From positions 772,934 to 836,933 of the forward strand of contig JXTB01000029.1 in NCBI GenBank assembly GCA_002914805.1: a DNA stretch of 64,000 nt, read 5' to 3'. A program made the position numbers and the translations under genes. Positions 1 through 22,549 of this stretch are shown here, one piece after another. Every line of letters begins with the position of its first letter. The stretch's first letter is position 1. The notes beneath the pieces were generated by a model. It did no database searches and was not told the origin of the DNA. It worked only from the letters and a program-made list of their open reading frames with translations. This DNA is from Parasponia andersonii (Eukaryota > Streptophyta > Magnoliopsida > Rosales > Cannabaceae).

Positions 1-1635
1 TTGTTTCCTTTTTTTACTGATTGTAAAGGCTATATATATTCTGTAATCTTTTAGTGATATGACATAGAAAATACTTTGAGCTCTTATCGTCTATAAAGAT
101 GATTTCAATTATTTAGCCTTGGGAAGTGACAAATTGCTTTGATCCCTTGTCTTTCTAAATTACTTGTTAAGCTCTGTCCCAAGCTTGCCTCAGAAGAAGG
201 GACCAATGCCAACACTAGCATCGCTTGAAGAACTAAGTGTTAAGCAGATAGGAAGCATTAGAGTTAACTTCCATGTCTACCCTCAACGTTGCCTTAAAAA
301 CCAAAAACAGAATTCCTAGATTTCCTCTAATTTTCATCATATATTGTATAAGTATACTTTATAAATCTGGATGGAGTTTCTTATAAGCATTGTTGACACC
401 GGAAACTGTGATTTTGGTTACTGTTTCAGATAATATTATCACTAATTAAAATGGATCCATTTGATCTCAACAAGGAAATAAATGACTAGTGAATCAACTT
501 AAATTCTTTTCTGATTGATGTGTTTTATGTACTGTTGATGCCTACATCTTAACAGGGAAGCTCATTTGCAAATGAAAAGTACTGAGAAACTTCTTTAGGC
601 AGGAGCAAATTTTGTTCCGGTTACGAAAGGAATTTGACAACTTGGTCAAGATTCAGCATCCATTAACATCGCTGGTGCCTATTACTATGCTGCAAGTGCT
701 TGGTCAGTATTTGTTGATTGTGGCTTAATTTATAGGCCTTTGAGTATAGGTGATGAACAAGTTACAGAAGAAATTCATGCTTTTCCTCTTTTTGTTTGGA
801 CTTGGATAATGCTTATCTGCTTGTATGGTTTCTCAAGTGGTTTTTATTCATTTCTATTACAGCAGTATTTCGTGGATGCTGGGGCCATTGCTGTGACTGT
901 GAGGCAACTCTTCATAAATAGAACTCTTAGATTTTCACAATTCTCAGAGGTTATCTTTTGATCTTATTACCAGAATTTTTTTTTTTAATTTAAATTATGG
1001 CTAACTGGTTTATCCGGCTATACTGTATGTCTAGTTTGAAACTTGACTGATCAAAGTTCAAAATAAGTATTCAGTAATAATTGTAATGTACTTAAGTTGC
1101 ATTTGTCAAGGAGGATGTACCAAGAAGAAGGCAAGCTACGCCAAGCCTTGAATAGCCATAACAACAAAGATCATGCCCCTGCATCAATGCCCCTCTCTTG
1201 AGAAGAAGTCGACTCGGGAACTTCTAATTGTATAGGTGCTGCATAAAGAGGTAGTTGTAAAATTTTACTTCTAGGCATGTGATTTCATCTTTATATCTAT
1301 TCTACTAACTTGTAATTTTCATTATACACCAGTTATAGATGAAGTGGTCTGTATTGGTATTTCATTAACAAATGCACAAAATTAAGGAGTGGAAATTTGA
1401 TAAGTAGATTATGGTATCAGTGACTTGTACGATCCACTTTTTTTCACAGGTCTATATTCTGCTTGTTTAGTTCCTAGAAGATATATAAACTTAGTTTTTC
1501 TTTGTGATTCATAATCTTAAATCACTAGAGATGTCTCGAGCTCGGAAATCTTAACTGTAATAGCTTTGTTTCTATTAGAACCAATTATTTCTGATCTTCA
1601 AAGATGTCTAGAATAATGATCAAAGCTTGATCTAA

Positions 1636-2109
1636 ATGTTTAACAATTTTTTGAATGAACTAATAACTCTGTTCAAGGTGCGGTTCTTCCTTTTGGCACT
1701 TCTGCTTGTACTTCAACAAATTGAGTATGCGTTTCTGCATCTTCAAACATTGGAGAAGGTAATTAATTATCTTTTTATCCTTTTTATAACTTTAATCTCT
1801 TGCTTAACAATTAACATGTTAAAGAAACAAAAATAAACATAGAAAACAATAAAATAGAAGTGTGTGCCATCGAAATGATCTCTTTTTATTAAGTGAAAAC
1901 ATCATATCATTAACAAGCAAGGTTTGATGCATATGTATCACTTACAGAGAAAAAATTTCTAGATTTTATTTTCTCACTCTTAACTTTTGGTTGCTTGTAA
2001 TGTGGATTACATGAAGTAAATTTTATCCTTGCAGGAATTCTCGCTTATGGAATCGCCTAAGCAAGAGCCTGCAGGGATGGCAGAGCAGAAAAATGGAGTC
2101 ATTTTGTGA
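1636..2109 (+). CDS. Possible last two exons of an unrecognised gene
   Basis: Two open segments can be joined by good splice signals. The first is open to 1758, where AAG is followed by a GTAATT donor. The second runs 2035-2109 after a TTGCAG acceptor and ends in TGA. The joined tail reads LQTLEK followed by EFSLMESPKQEPAGMAEQ and ends NGVIL. The left limit of the first segment is not known; 1636 is only the first ATG in that frame. Upstream, 600-680 and 860-960 hold short stretches with coding-like composition (QILFRLRKEFDNLVK and VDAGAIAVTVRQLF) that I could not connect. I do not recognise the family. It could be the 3' end of a gene starting left of the window, or a decayed gene copy. No function is claimed. 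Confidence 0.25.
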
Positions 2110-2945
2110 AGATGATGATAGTTCTATAGCCTCGGTGGAATAATCTTCACAAATTACTTTCATTTCCTTGTGTTTCTAAATCACTTGTTAAGGGCACGGC
2201 TTGAAACCAATATTCCAACTGACCAGGAACCAAAGTGAGAGCGTTACTATCATTTTCTCTATAATGTCTCTCACTTTAATGTCTTAACACAAATTAAATT
2301 GAATTCATAAATTTCCGTTGAGCTTCAATCTTATTTTGTATTATGTATTGTTTCGTAACAAGTTTCTTGGAAGTTAGAAGCATTGTTTACACAGAAAATT
2401 GATACTTGGTTACCATTTGTATTGTTCTGTAACAAGTACATTAGCAATTTCCAGTGTTTGTCATTTCATTCAATCCAATTTCCCATAAAATTTGAATAGT
2501 AACATGATTTTTGAGAGTTTACTTAATTTGAGATTAAGATTGCCATGAGCTGGCTGCAATGTTTGAAAAGATCTGTTTTTTATTATTATTGTTTTTTATA
2601 TCATCTGCTGATTGAATTCTTAAAATTAATAGCAGCCAAACAACGTGATTTCACTTCATATATAAATCATCTTCATAAAGTAGTCATAAAGTTATGACTT
2701 CTTTATGAAAAGTAGTCACAAATATCATTCTAAAATTAACAAAAAAGGCACTTTGCCAGTTTGGCCCAAATTATTCCTACCCAGGTTCAAATACCCAACT
2801 TCGAATACTCAGTTTGAAGGGCCAGTTTTGTATTTGTTCACAATTGTAATTCTTTCCTTTCCTGTCGGACGGTTTAGTTTGAACTGTGTTGAAAGGCTAT
2901 CTTAAAAATAGATGAACCATCCCAATCAAGACTCTGCTATCTCAG

Positions 2946-5900
2946 TTAGCTGAATTTCCACATTCTGATGTTCTTCCAGTTATGTGTAGTGACAACCTTC
3001 TTCATCCCAACAGCCAAGCAAGTGATCGGGGGACGAGCAGTTCTAGGAATGCTGTCAATGTGAGTATCTTCTGCAAGTCTTCTTCCTTTCATTCTTTCGA
3101 CGACTCCAATTTTGTCTCGAGAGCTTGATATGTTGCCTTCCAAAACCATTCTGGAAACAACTTCACCTGTGTTCTGGTTCAGAATACGCAGGATACCGTC
3201 TATTCCTCCAACAACTAATGTTGATGAGTCATTTTGCAGGTGTTGGATGGAATATAAGACATTTGGGCTAACTCGATTTTCCCATAAAATTCTCATGGTC
3301 CTGGGATGTAACATAGAAAATGGCTTATAAACGAAAAACATAGCCTGGCATGTCCAGACCAAGAGATATCATTTTTAAGAGCTTGTATTACCTAAGGTCC
3401 CAACAAGACATATTTCCAGCAGATGATCCAGCAAATACGAGGTGAGAGCGTGGGTTGAAACACAATGCCCTTAAGTCTGCTTTGAAATCAAAAGTATGCT
3501 TTGTCTAGTGAACAAAGTGTCTAACCTGTGAAAAGTTCCAGCATCACAAAAGCATTCCTAATTGTCGACTAACCTGTGGAATCTCTTGATCTTAGCCTTG
3601 CAATCTGTTGATCGGAAGAAAGACCTGAAATGCTGATGGTACCTAGAGAGGAACCACTGAGTATCAATTGATCCTCACTCAAACATAAGCATGTCACCGG
3701 CCCAGCATGCATCCTGCACTCAGAAAATCAAATAACATCACAAGAAATCCATTCCTTAATAAATAACGTCCACCAAAGAGCTGTTAAAAATCAGAGACAC
3801 ACTGAACATTCACTTAACTAGTAACTTTGGTACTATGTTGCAAATTAACTCTAAACCACAGGGGAAAGATCAATATTCTCAGCGCCAATATGGGTAATGA
3901 GATGTATAGTGTATTATTCAGCTGAACAAAGTTGCAAATTGCAACGCTGTCTGTTTAAAAATGTTCACAAGACAAATGTGAATCAGGCTTAAGTAGGGAT
4001 GTTGCAAATTTAAATACCAATCTAGCAGGCCACCCTCAATAACAAACTAGAATTAGCTCATATAGAAATATGAGTCTTGAAAAGGAAAGAAAGCATGGTA
4101 TCCAAACTAAAAATTTTATTTTTTTGCTACCTAATTATCCGAGAACATTTCCTACTGTACATGTCAAATACACGAGCTGTTCCATCTTCACATCCAACCA
4201 CAGCCTCTGGATCAAAGTAACTGTAAACAGAGAAGAATATAAGTTCAAAAGTAAGGATAAGCTACCATTTATCATCACTGAATAAAGACAGAAGGTAAAT
4301 ATTTAGATGCGTCTAAGCAAAGATCAAAGGAATTATATTATAGAAGTTGGTCAGTTCAAAGTGATGCAATCCCACGCTAACAGAAAACTGTGATCATGAG
4401 TTGTCTGTAACTTGCTCTGGACTAAAATTTCCCAAATTTTTGACTTGCATCTTAACCCTACACATATATATTCATGTGTGTTGACTATGGACATGCATCT
4501 TAACCCTGCACATCTATGAATAACATGGTGCTGACTATGTGAAAATATTAGAACGTGAACCAGTATACCGCATGCGTAAACCCTTGGAAAAGGTACCATC
4601 ACAGGAGGGAAATATGCTTGTTGTTCTGTTTCGCCTCCATATACATATACGAGTGCCAAGCAACCCAACAATCTATAGAATGTAAACAAAATGTCAAAAA
4701 CGAAGGAAAGAAAATTGTGTGCAATAAGATATGACAATGTCATCCACACTAGTAACAAGTGTAAGCTATAATTCCAATAAACAAGAAAGATCAAAATATG
4801 ATTGGCATCTGCAAATGAATTGTTGGTTTAGAATATTGATCATTACTGTCCATGTCACTTTACACAGAAAACCAAAAACACATTGATTCATTCTAGTTAC
4901 CTTGCTCTCATCAAAATCAAAGTCAACTAGAGGAGCAGCGTCTGGTGTTGAATATTCTTCCACACATTTATAGTTTTCTACTGACCACAGACGCATAACC
5001 TAGCATAAGAACCAAACGGAAAAAGTAGAGTTATGATGCAAAATATTTCGTGAGAGTAGTAATGCAAATATAAAGACCTATACAAGTAAACTATACTATT
5101 TGAAGCAATCAAAAGGAGAAATGATCAGTAATAACTGAGGGAAAGAAGGTAGAAATTCACAAAAAGAAGAAAAGCTTCTCATTTTCAAAAGACTCCAGTT
5201 TCTCACAAAAAGTACTACGAGGGTTGGTCAAAAAGGCTAATGAGACCCGGCAACCTTGCTTAGGTGGTAAAGGCAGGAGATTTAGGAAGAACAATGATCA
5301 TGGCCCATTTATTTTGATAGTAATATATGCCTACATGGGAACTGCTTGCCAGCCAACGTCAATATTTTGGACATAAGATCTGTTAACAAAGACTTAAAAC
5401 AGGTTTAAAAAGAGGACATACATCTGCAAAGGAAAATTATATATAATGGACAAAAATCCAACACAATCACTTTCTTTTCAAGTATGGATTAGGAATACTT
5501 GCTTGACAGGGTAATTATAAGTCAACAGAACCTTGCAGAAACTTGATACTTATCTTTTAGCTCATGTATGCAAAATGGAAAATACCTTGTCACCTACACC
5601 AGTAAGAAGCAAGCCCCTCTTCATTCGACACTGATTCACCCTGAAGAAATCAAGGTTAGAAAACATGATTTCCTCCTCTATTTTCCGTGATTACACATTT
5701 ACACATACATTTGAAACATCCAACTTGATCTTTGTGCAAAGTCTTACGACTTTGTCATTATGAAATATCTACAACTCAAACAGCTGACCATTTAACACAA
5801 TTTGGCTCATCATCTACGGAAATAAAAATACAAATTAACATGTCATTTGAAGAGTATATTAGAATATGAGGCATCAAAGTACATCTACATATAAGAACCT

Positions 5901-6606
5901 GATAAAATCGTCAACTTTAACAATGCATTTTTAAGAGAAATTTGAAACTAACAATAATAAGGAGTTTCTTAGAAAGCGTACGGCTAAATTCCACAGAATA
6001 TATACACATATACCACATATATAAAACTTTGAAACCAAGCACAAAGTTCCAAACTTCTAGCCGAAAACCCAGCAAGAGATTTTGCCTAAAAATCACACAA
6101 ACAAAACAATATCGATGGTTCAACATTACCCAACAGAATGGCCTCCCCATTGATCAACATCAACCAACCCTTTTGTCAAAGCCAATCTATGACGCCCCAT
6201 AGCCATCTCCTCCAAACACACATTCAACGAATTCTCAGTACTAGTAGACCTATTGGAGAAACTCACAGTTCCCATCTCCTTCTGCTTCAAGTAGAAGACT
6301 TGAAGCAGCTTAGCCTTGTTGATGACCGCATTCCTTCACCAAAAAAAAAAATAAAATAAATAACATGAAGCCAAATCTTGATATGGGGTTTCCAAAGAAG
6401 ACAAAAGGGTATCAAAAAGAAACCATGAGAGATAAAGGGTACCAGGATTTGCAGACGACAGAGCAGCGGACGAGGTCGAAGAGGTCGAGGGAGGAGAAGA
6501 TGACGCAGAGGATGTCGTGCTCAAGGCACTGACCTGTTGTTGGAGCTCTTGAGCTGCTACTCGGGTGCCTCGTCCTCTTCTCGATGCCGGCCAAAGTGGG
6601 GTCCAT
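2946..6606 (-). CDS. F-box/WD40-repeat protein (At3g52030-like)
   Basis: Probable substrate-recognition subunit of an SCF ubiquitin ligase: the F-box would bind a SKP1-like protein and the WD40 propeller the target. Nine exons on the minus strand join in frame: 6606-6443, 6333-6130, 5640-5586, 4999-4901, 4672-4569, 4220-4131, 3713-3574, 3476-3392 and 3300-2946, giving 431 residues. The F-box lies near residues 27-70 (LEHDILCVIFSSLDLFDLV, then CSVVCKSWNAVI). WD40 blades follow, with signatures GDKVMRLWSVENYKC, GTRICIWRR, GCEDGTARVFDMYSRKC, LSGSSLGTISI, FAGSSAGNMSCWDLR and VGGIDGILRILN. The last exon ends NIRMWKFS. The start is the first ATG before the F-box in frame. Length and blade order fit, from memory, Arabidopsis At3g52030. 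The physiological target is unknown. Exon boundaries are well supported because every phase closes. Confidence 0.9.
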
Positions 6607-6745
6607 TTACGGCCGCCGGCGAGGTCTCGAAACGGCGACTTGGCTCGGCCACGGAGCGCACCGGGAAGAAAATGTTAAGAGAGAGAAATGTGTTGTGGAT
6701 AATGGGGTGATTTGCGAGTTTGATGTCGTTTTTCTTTGACCACAC

Positions 6746-7339
6746 GCTTCCTAAATAATTAACAAAAATATCCCTTTAAATTTCTAAAATAACACGAAAA
6801 TATCCTCTTAAATTTTATGTCTACATACAAAATTTCACACTCGGTATTATGTTTCGAGGTAGGAGTGACTATATAGGTCATGATACAATAACACGACTCG
6901 AAATCTGCACGATTAGTTGAACCTGATTGACATGAAATTGACTCGATTAAGTAATTTTTTAATAAATTATATCAAAAATAATTATTTTCTAAAAATATTT
7001 TTTCATGAATTTTTTGTAGATAAAATAAAAAACATAAAGATAATGAACTAGCTTCACTTACTATAGTAAAACTTAATTTAAAAAATTAAATAAACTAACA
7101 ATTATACCATTTATATACGTTTTGACTCATTAATATGTACGTCGTTTTCATTAAACAAGTGACACGTAGATTTACTTGCTAACGACATGATTTAACTACT
7201 TGTCAATATACTTTTTGTGTTTGACTGAGGATGAAACTCAAAGGGAAAAGTACCAATGATAAAGGGTGATATTGAATGTCAGGCTGAGGAAAATGTCGGA
7301 ATAATGATCAGTTTCGCACTAGTTGCCTTGGAATGCTGA
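6746..7339. other. Intergenic AT-rich stretch holding a dispersed-repeat copy
   Basis: No gene is seen. Between about 6860 and 7200 lies sequence with clustered CGA motifs (AACACGACTCGAAATCTGCA) that is related, inverted, to 49080-49500. The first part, upstream of the F-box gene start, is its likely promoter, but no clear TATA box was found. Confidence 0.5.
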
Positions 7340-7955
7340 TGTTATTAGGAATTTGACCGACTTAGATTCGATGTCCCTAGGATCTCACTTCAAAGAAATG
7401 TCAGAATAATAGAGAAATAATAATACGGAATATAAACCAATCTCACAACACAAGAATTTAAGTGGAAAATTCCTAAATCAGGAGAAAAAACCACTATCTC
7501 TCATGAAAGAATTTTACTATATGAAAATATCTACAATCACATAGATTTTCCTCTTTTCTACCCGATGACTCTAGTACACCTAATCACTTTCTCACAAGTT
7601 CTTTCACTCACACCTTATATCGCCATTCTTTGAAACTTCCACTTTTACAAAGAAACTCTACTCTTTTTAAAAAGAGAAACGAAGAGAAAATGAAAGATTT
7701 AATTAGAAGAGAGAACTTGAAATGCTTCTAAGTTTTGGGATGCAAAATAAGTAATTAAGCTCTCATATTTATAGAATGTGAAAGGTAGTTAGAACACCAC
7801 ATTTTACTATTACTATTACGGTTATCCTTTACATTATTGCTATTATGGCTGCCCTTTTTACTATTACTATTACGACTAGTTTGTGAGTATTTGTTTACAT
7901 ATATGTTCACATGTGTTTATATAGATCTATTCACACATATTCACATATATCAACA
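7340..7955 (-). repeat. Left (3') LTR of the gag-only copia element
   Basis: Starts TGTTATTAGGAATTTGACC and ends ATATATCAACA. It matches 9283-9893 along its length, including the shared stretches ATCACATAGATTT and TTCTAAGTTTTGGGAT. In element sense this is the 3' LTR, directly after the polypurine tract at about 7956-7970. Confidence 0.85.
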
Positions 7956-8299
7956 ATCTCCCACTTGGAGACTTGATTTCAATAATGTCTTCACATACGA
8001 TCTCATCTCATAGCCTATATTGTTATTATTGTTTTTACTGACAATCATACTCTATCATATAAGTATACCACTTAGAATTGATGAATTCTAAGAATTTTAT
8101 CTCGGCTCATGTCGAAAGAACCCTGCTGATAATTACGGTGTTGACTCCCATGTTTGACTTTTCCGAGAGTCTATCAGTTATCGACACTATTCAGCACACA
8201 CCTTACATCAATGTCAGACTAATGCATGTGTGCAAATTTGTTGCCATTAATTGTGGCATATTTTCTTTTATGGCATCTTTGGAGATAAGCGGCACACTA

Positions 8300-9031
8300 T
8301 GAGGGTGCATATATTATGATCAAAGAACAAGATCATTATCTCCATCAAGGGCAATATTAGCAGCATTATTAGATTTAGAGCTTTTAGCCAAACACATTCC
8401 ACCTTTTTGACAATTTCTTTTCAAGTGCCCAGATTATCCACACCCCCGTCAGATTATATTCTTTTTTTCGGAGTTTTTCTTCCTAATGTTAACTGCTAAT
8501 GCTGAACTCTCAGATGGAACATTACTTCCACCACCCGTCAACCTTCTTTTTCTAGACAAAAATTTACTTGTGACTTCAAAAAAAATTACAATATTCTTCT
8601 TATGCACCAAAATAGGTTTCATATGCTCATAGGAAGTTTGAAGAGACTAGATGAATCATAATACTTTCTTCATCTTCAATCTTCACTCTAATAGCCTCCA
8701 ATTCAAAATCGATACTATTCAAGATACTTAAATGATCAGAAATTTTCGTACCTTCATTCATATGTAATGTATGAAACTGCTTTTTCAAGTATACTAGATT
8801 TGAGACACTTTTTGCCTGATATAATTCTTTAAGCTTTTTCCAAAGATCTTTGGCCGTCATTATTCTAAGCATATTTACAAGGACATTTTTAGCCAGACAC
8901 ATACGTATCGCACTTGTAGTTCTCTCATCTAGATCATCCCAGTCTTTATTGCTCAAACTGAATTTCTCAGAATCTTTGCCTTTGTAAGTCTTTCTGCATT
9001 TCAAAATCTTATGCAATCTAAATTGAATCAA
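8300..9031 (-). pseudogene. Copia Gag (UBN2-type) with CCHC zinc knuckle
   Basis: The retrotransposon structural protein that would form the particle and bind its RNA. The open frame 9031-8627 shows the copia Gag core: RMCLAKNVLVNML, then TAKDLWKKLKELYQAKS, then LYQAKSVSNLVYLKKQFHTL and HLSILNSIDFELEAI, as in the UBN2/Retrotran_gag_2 family. A frame break follows at 8627-8450. Near 8450-8290 the minus strand reads a zinc-knuckle-like GHLKRNCQKGGMC and then KSSKSNNAANIALDGD up to a stop. The true Gag start is upstream of 9031 in the leader, or is lost. The gene is broken; no protease follows. Confidence 0.75.
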
Positions 9032-9282
9032 TAAATCCTTGACTTGTATTTACCACAAGCCAAAATTGATGTTTCCATCAAATTTCTCCACATCAGCTCT
9101 AACGGGAATTGAAATCTTGTTTCTTGAAATCTCATTTCGCACTTCTAGTTTGAAAAATTGCTAAGAAAATTTCCAAGAATTAAAAGATTCAAATGCTCCC
9201 ACTTGAACATAGCCTCTTTACACACAATTTTTTAGACTAACACAAGCTATAGTGTACCAAAGAACTCCACTCTAATACCACA

Positions 9283-9893
9283 TGTTGGGAATTTAACCGA
9301 CCCAAATTTGATGCTCTCAGGATTTCACTTTTAAAAATATCAGAATAATAGAGAAATATAACAAGGAATAGAAACCAATCTCATAACATAAGAATTTAAT
9401 TGGAAAACTCCTAAATCAGGAGGAAAACCACTGTCTCTCAAAAAAGAATTTCACTATATGAAAAGTTTCTACAATCACATAGATTTCTCTCTTTTCTACC
9501 CAATGACTCTAATACATCCAAACATTTTCTCATAAGTATTCACTCACTCACACCTTACACCTCCACTCTTTGAAATCTCGTCTTTCACAAATAAATTCTA
9601 TTCTTTTTGAAAAAAGAAATGAGGAGAAAAGAAATAATTTAATTAGAAAAAAGAACTTGAAATACTTCTAAGTTTTGGGATACATAATAAGTAATAAAGC
9701 CCCGTATTTATAGAATTTGAAAGGTAGTGAAAACACCATATTTTACTATTATTATTACGGCTGTCTTTTCATTATTACTATTACAGCTACCTTTTTTACT
9801 ATTACTATTATGACTAGTTGATGAGCATTTATTTATACATATGTTCATATGTGTTTACATAGATTTATTCATACACGTTCACATACATCAACA
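9283..9893 (-). repeat. Right (5') LTR of the gag-only copia element
   Basis: Starts TGTTGGGAATTTAACC and ends ACATACATCAACA. The primer-binding site lies just left of it at about 9270-9282 (minus strand TGTGGTATTAGAG). It is the partner of 7340-7955. Confidence 0.85.
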
Positions 9894-10021
9894 GAATCGT
9901 CGGAAGGGCCTCGTTGTCCCCCTTCGTTGTTAGGAGGGTCTGATAATGCTATAATGCAAATCCTAATTAGAACTTGTTTACTTTTGTTGCTGCTTGCTTG
10001 TGCCTTGAATTGGTTTCAGAA

Positions 10022-10243
10022 TTTTGATTAAGTTTTGACGAGGTAGGTTGGCTTAAGTGGTAAGCATACTCATTATCTAGGATCTTGGTCCTAGGTTCGA
10101 GTCACAACAGGGGTAGACGTGAAAAACCTATTATCTCTAATCAGGTAGGGTTGGGATTGGATAGTGGTATGTATTTTTTTTAATTTGTAATAAGTTGAGT
10201 TCATTAGTTAAGTCCTACTTTTTTAAAAAAAAAAAAAAAAAAG
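10022..10243 (+). mobile_element. tRNA-derived SINE with 15-bp target duplication
   Basis: A short retroposon copied by the machinery of another element. It has RNA polymerase III promoter boxes: an A box TGGCTTAAGTGG near 10049 and a B box GGTTCGAGTC near 10095. It ends in a run of about 18 A. Direct repeats GAATTGGTTTCAGAA flank it at 10007-10021 and 10244-10258, which fixes its limits. About 20 bases lie between the left duplication and the tRNA-like head. The body matches the minus-strand copy at 24283-24473 (shared ACTCATTATCTAG, TCTAGCATCTTGG-like and CTAGGTTCGAGTCACA stretches). Confidence 0.85.
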
Positions 10244-10258
10244 GAATTGGTTTCAGAA

Positions 10259-11100
10259 ATTCACGAGTCAACTGCCCTATCTAGTTGTCGTTTATGTATT
10301 TATAGTCAGCGTATGCAAGTTCTCGGTTCAATTATCATTGATCATTGATAGTAATAATCATAATCATTACTATTAGACCCATAATCATGTAATGGTAACC
10401 GCTGTTGGATTGATCTTTTATGCAGGTTTGGCACAAGGTCAGGCTGCAGTAGAGCGAGATAGACTCAGAGAGAAAGATGGTATTAAATGTAAAAGACAAT
10501 AGAATTAAAGAGAAATAGTAATGTATTGACAAGTGTACAATAAATATTTGTCATATGAACCGTCTAGACTGTGAGATAATAATTGAATAGTGGTTTGGAA
10601 TAAACCTCTCTCTATAATATAAGCAGATCATCTCTTCTCTAATTATTTGTGGATGTTGTTTCTCTTTAATTAGTTGAAAATATACTAAATAATGACGCCA
10701 TGTGTGATGTTGTCGTTTGTTTATATGCTCCTATAAGGTGTATCAAATCATTATCATCTCATCTTCGCTTGCAAACAATAATTAATTACTAACAAACCAG
10801 AAAAGAAAAATATAAGGACGTTATCGTTTGTTCATTCACCATAAAAAGATAACATTTAATCCTAGTAAAAAAATTAAAATAAAACTCAATCAAACACTGT
10901 ATGAGCACATTTCTAAACCTTTTTTTTCTTATTAATCAATGAGATCGACAATACATAATTTGGCTTTTTAGAAGAATGAACTATCCTTAATTGGAATTAT
11001 ATAAATATTCTTCTAAAAACTACTAATATTTAAGGCAAAGAACAAAAATGGATTAAATATAATTTATTGTTTGCTAGAGAACTAAACTATATAGATTTAG
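10259..11100. other. Intergenic stretch, nothing recognised
   Basis: AT-rich sequence between the SINE and the end of the carboxypeptidase gene. The right part should hold that gene's 3' untranslated region and polyadenylation signals. No open frame looks like a gene. Confidence 0.5.
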
Positions 11101-22443
<11,343 letters not shown>

Positions 22444-22536
22444 TTTTTTGAGTTCTAATAGTACTAAGATCAAATGAGAAGGCTTTGTTTTGAAGTTTTG
22501 GTGTTTTTGGATGGGAACTTGGTAGAGGGTAGTTAT

Positions 22537-22549
22537 GTATATATATATA
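22537..22549 (-). promoter_or_regulatory. TATA-like element of the SCPL gene
   Basis: A run of TA pairs (TATATATATATAC) lies about 95-105 bases upstream of the SCPL start codon at 22443, a plausible distance for a plant TATA box plus short leader. The run could also be a plain microsatellite. Confidence 0.4.

Larger units (their letters stand above)
7340..9893 (-). mobile_element. Gag-only Ty1/copia LTR retrotransposon
   Basis: A complete but short LTR element, about 2.55 kb. Two direct repeats of about 615 bp (7340-7955 and 9283-9893) are alignable over their length and both start TGTT and end CAACA. The element reads on the minus strand. Next to the right LTR the minus strand reads TGGTATTAGAG, close to the initiator-tRNA-Met primer site TGGTATCAGAG. 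Next to the left LTR it reads AAGTGGGAGAT, a typical copia polypurine tract. The 1.3-kb interior encodes only Gag; protease, integrase, reverse transcriptase and RNase H are absent, so movement would need enzymes from another element. No clean 5-bp target duplication is visible (GCTGA on the left, GAATC on the right). The two LTRs differ at many sites, so the insertion is old. Confidence 0.85.

Noticed and set aside
6138-6359. Plus-strand frame inside the F-box gene
   Set aside because: It is the complement of exon 2 of the F-box/WD40 gene.
7331-7339. GAAT shared by both flanks of the copia element as target duplication
   Set aside because: GAAT at 7331 is not directly at the LTR edge while GAATC at 9894 is; the match is only four bases and may be chance.
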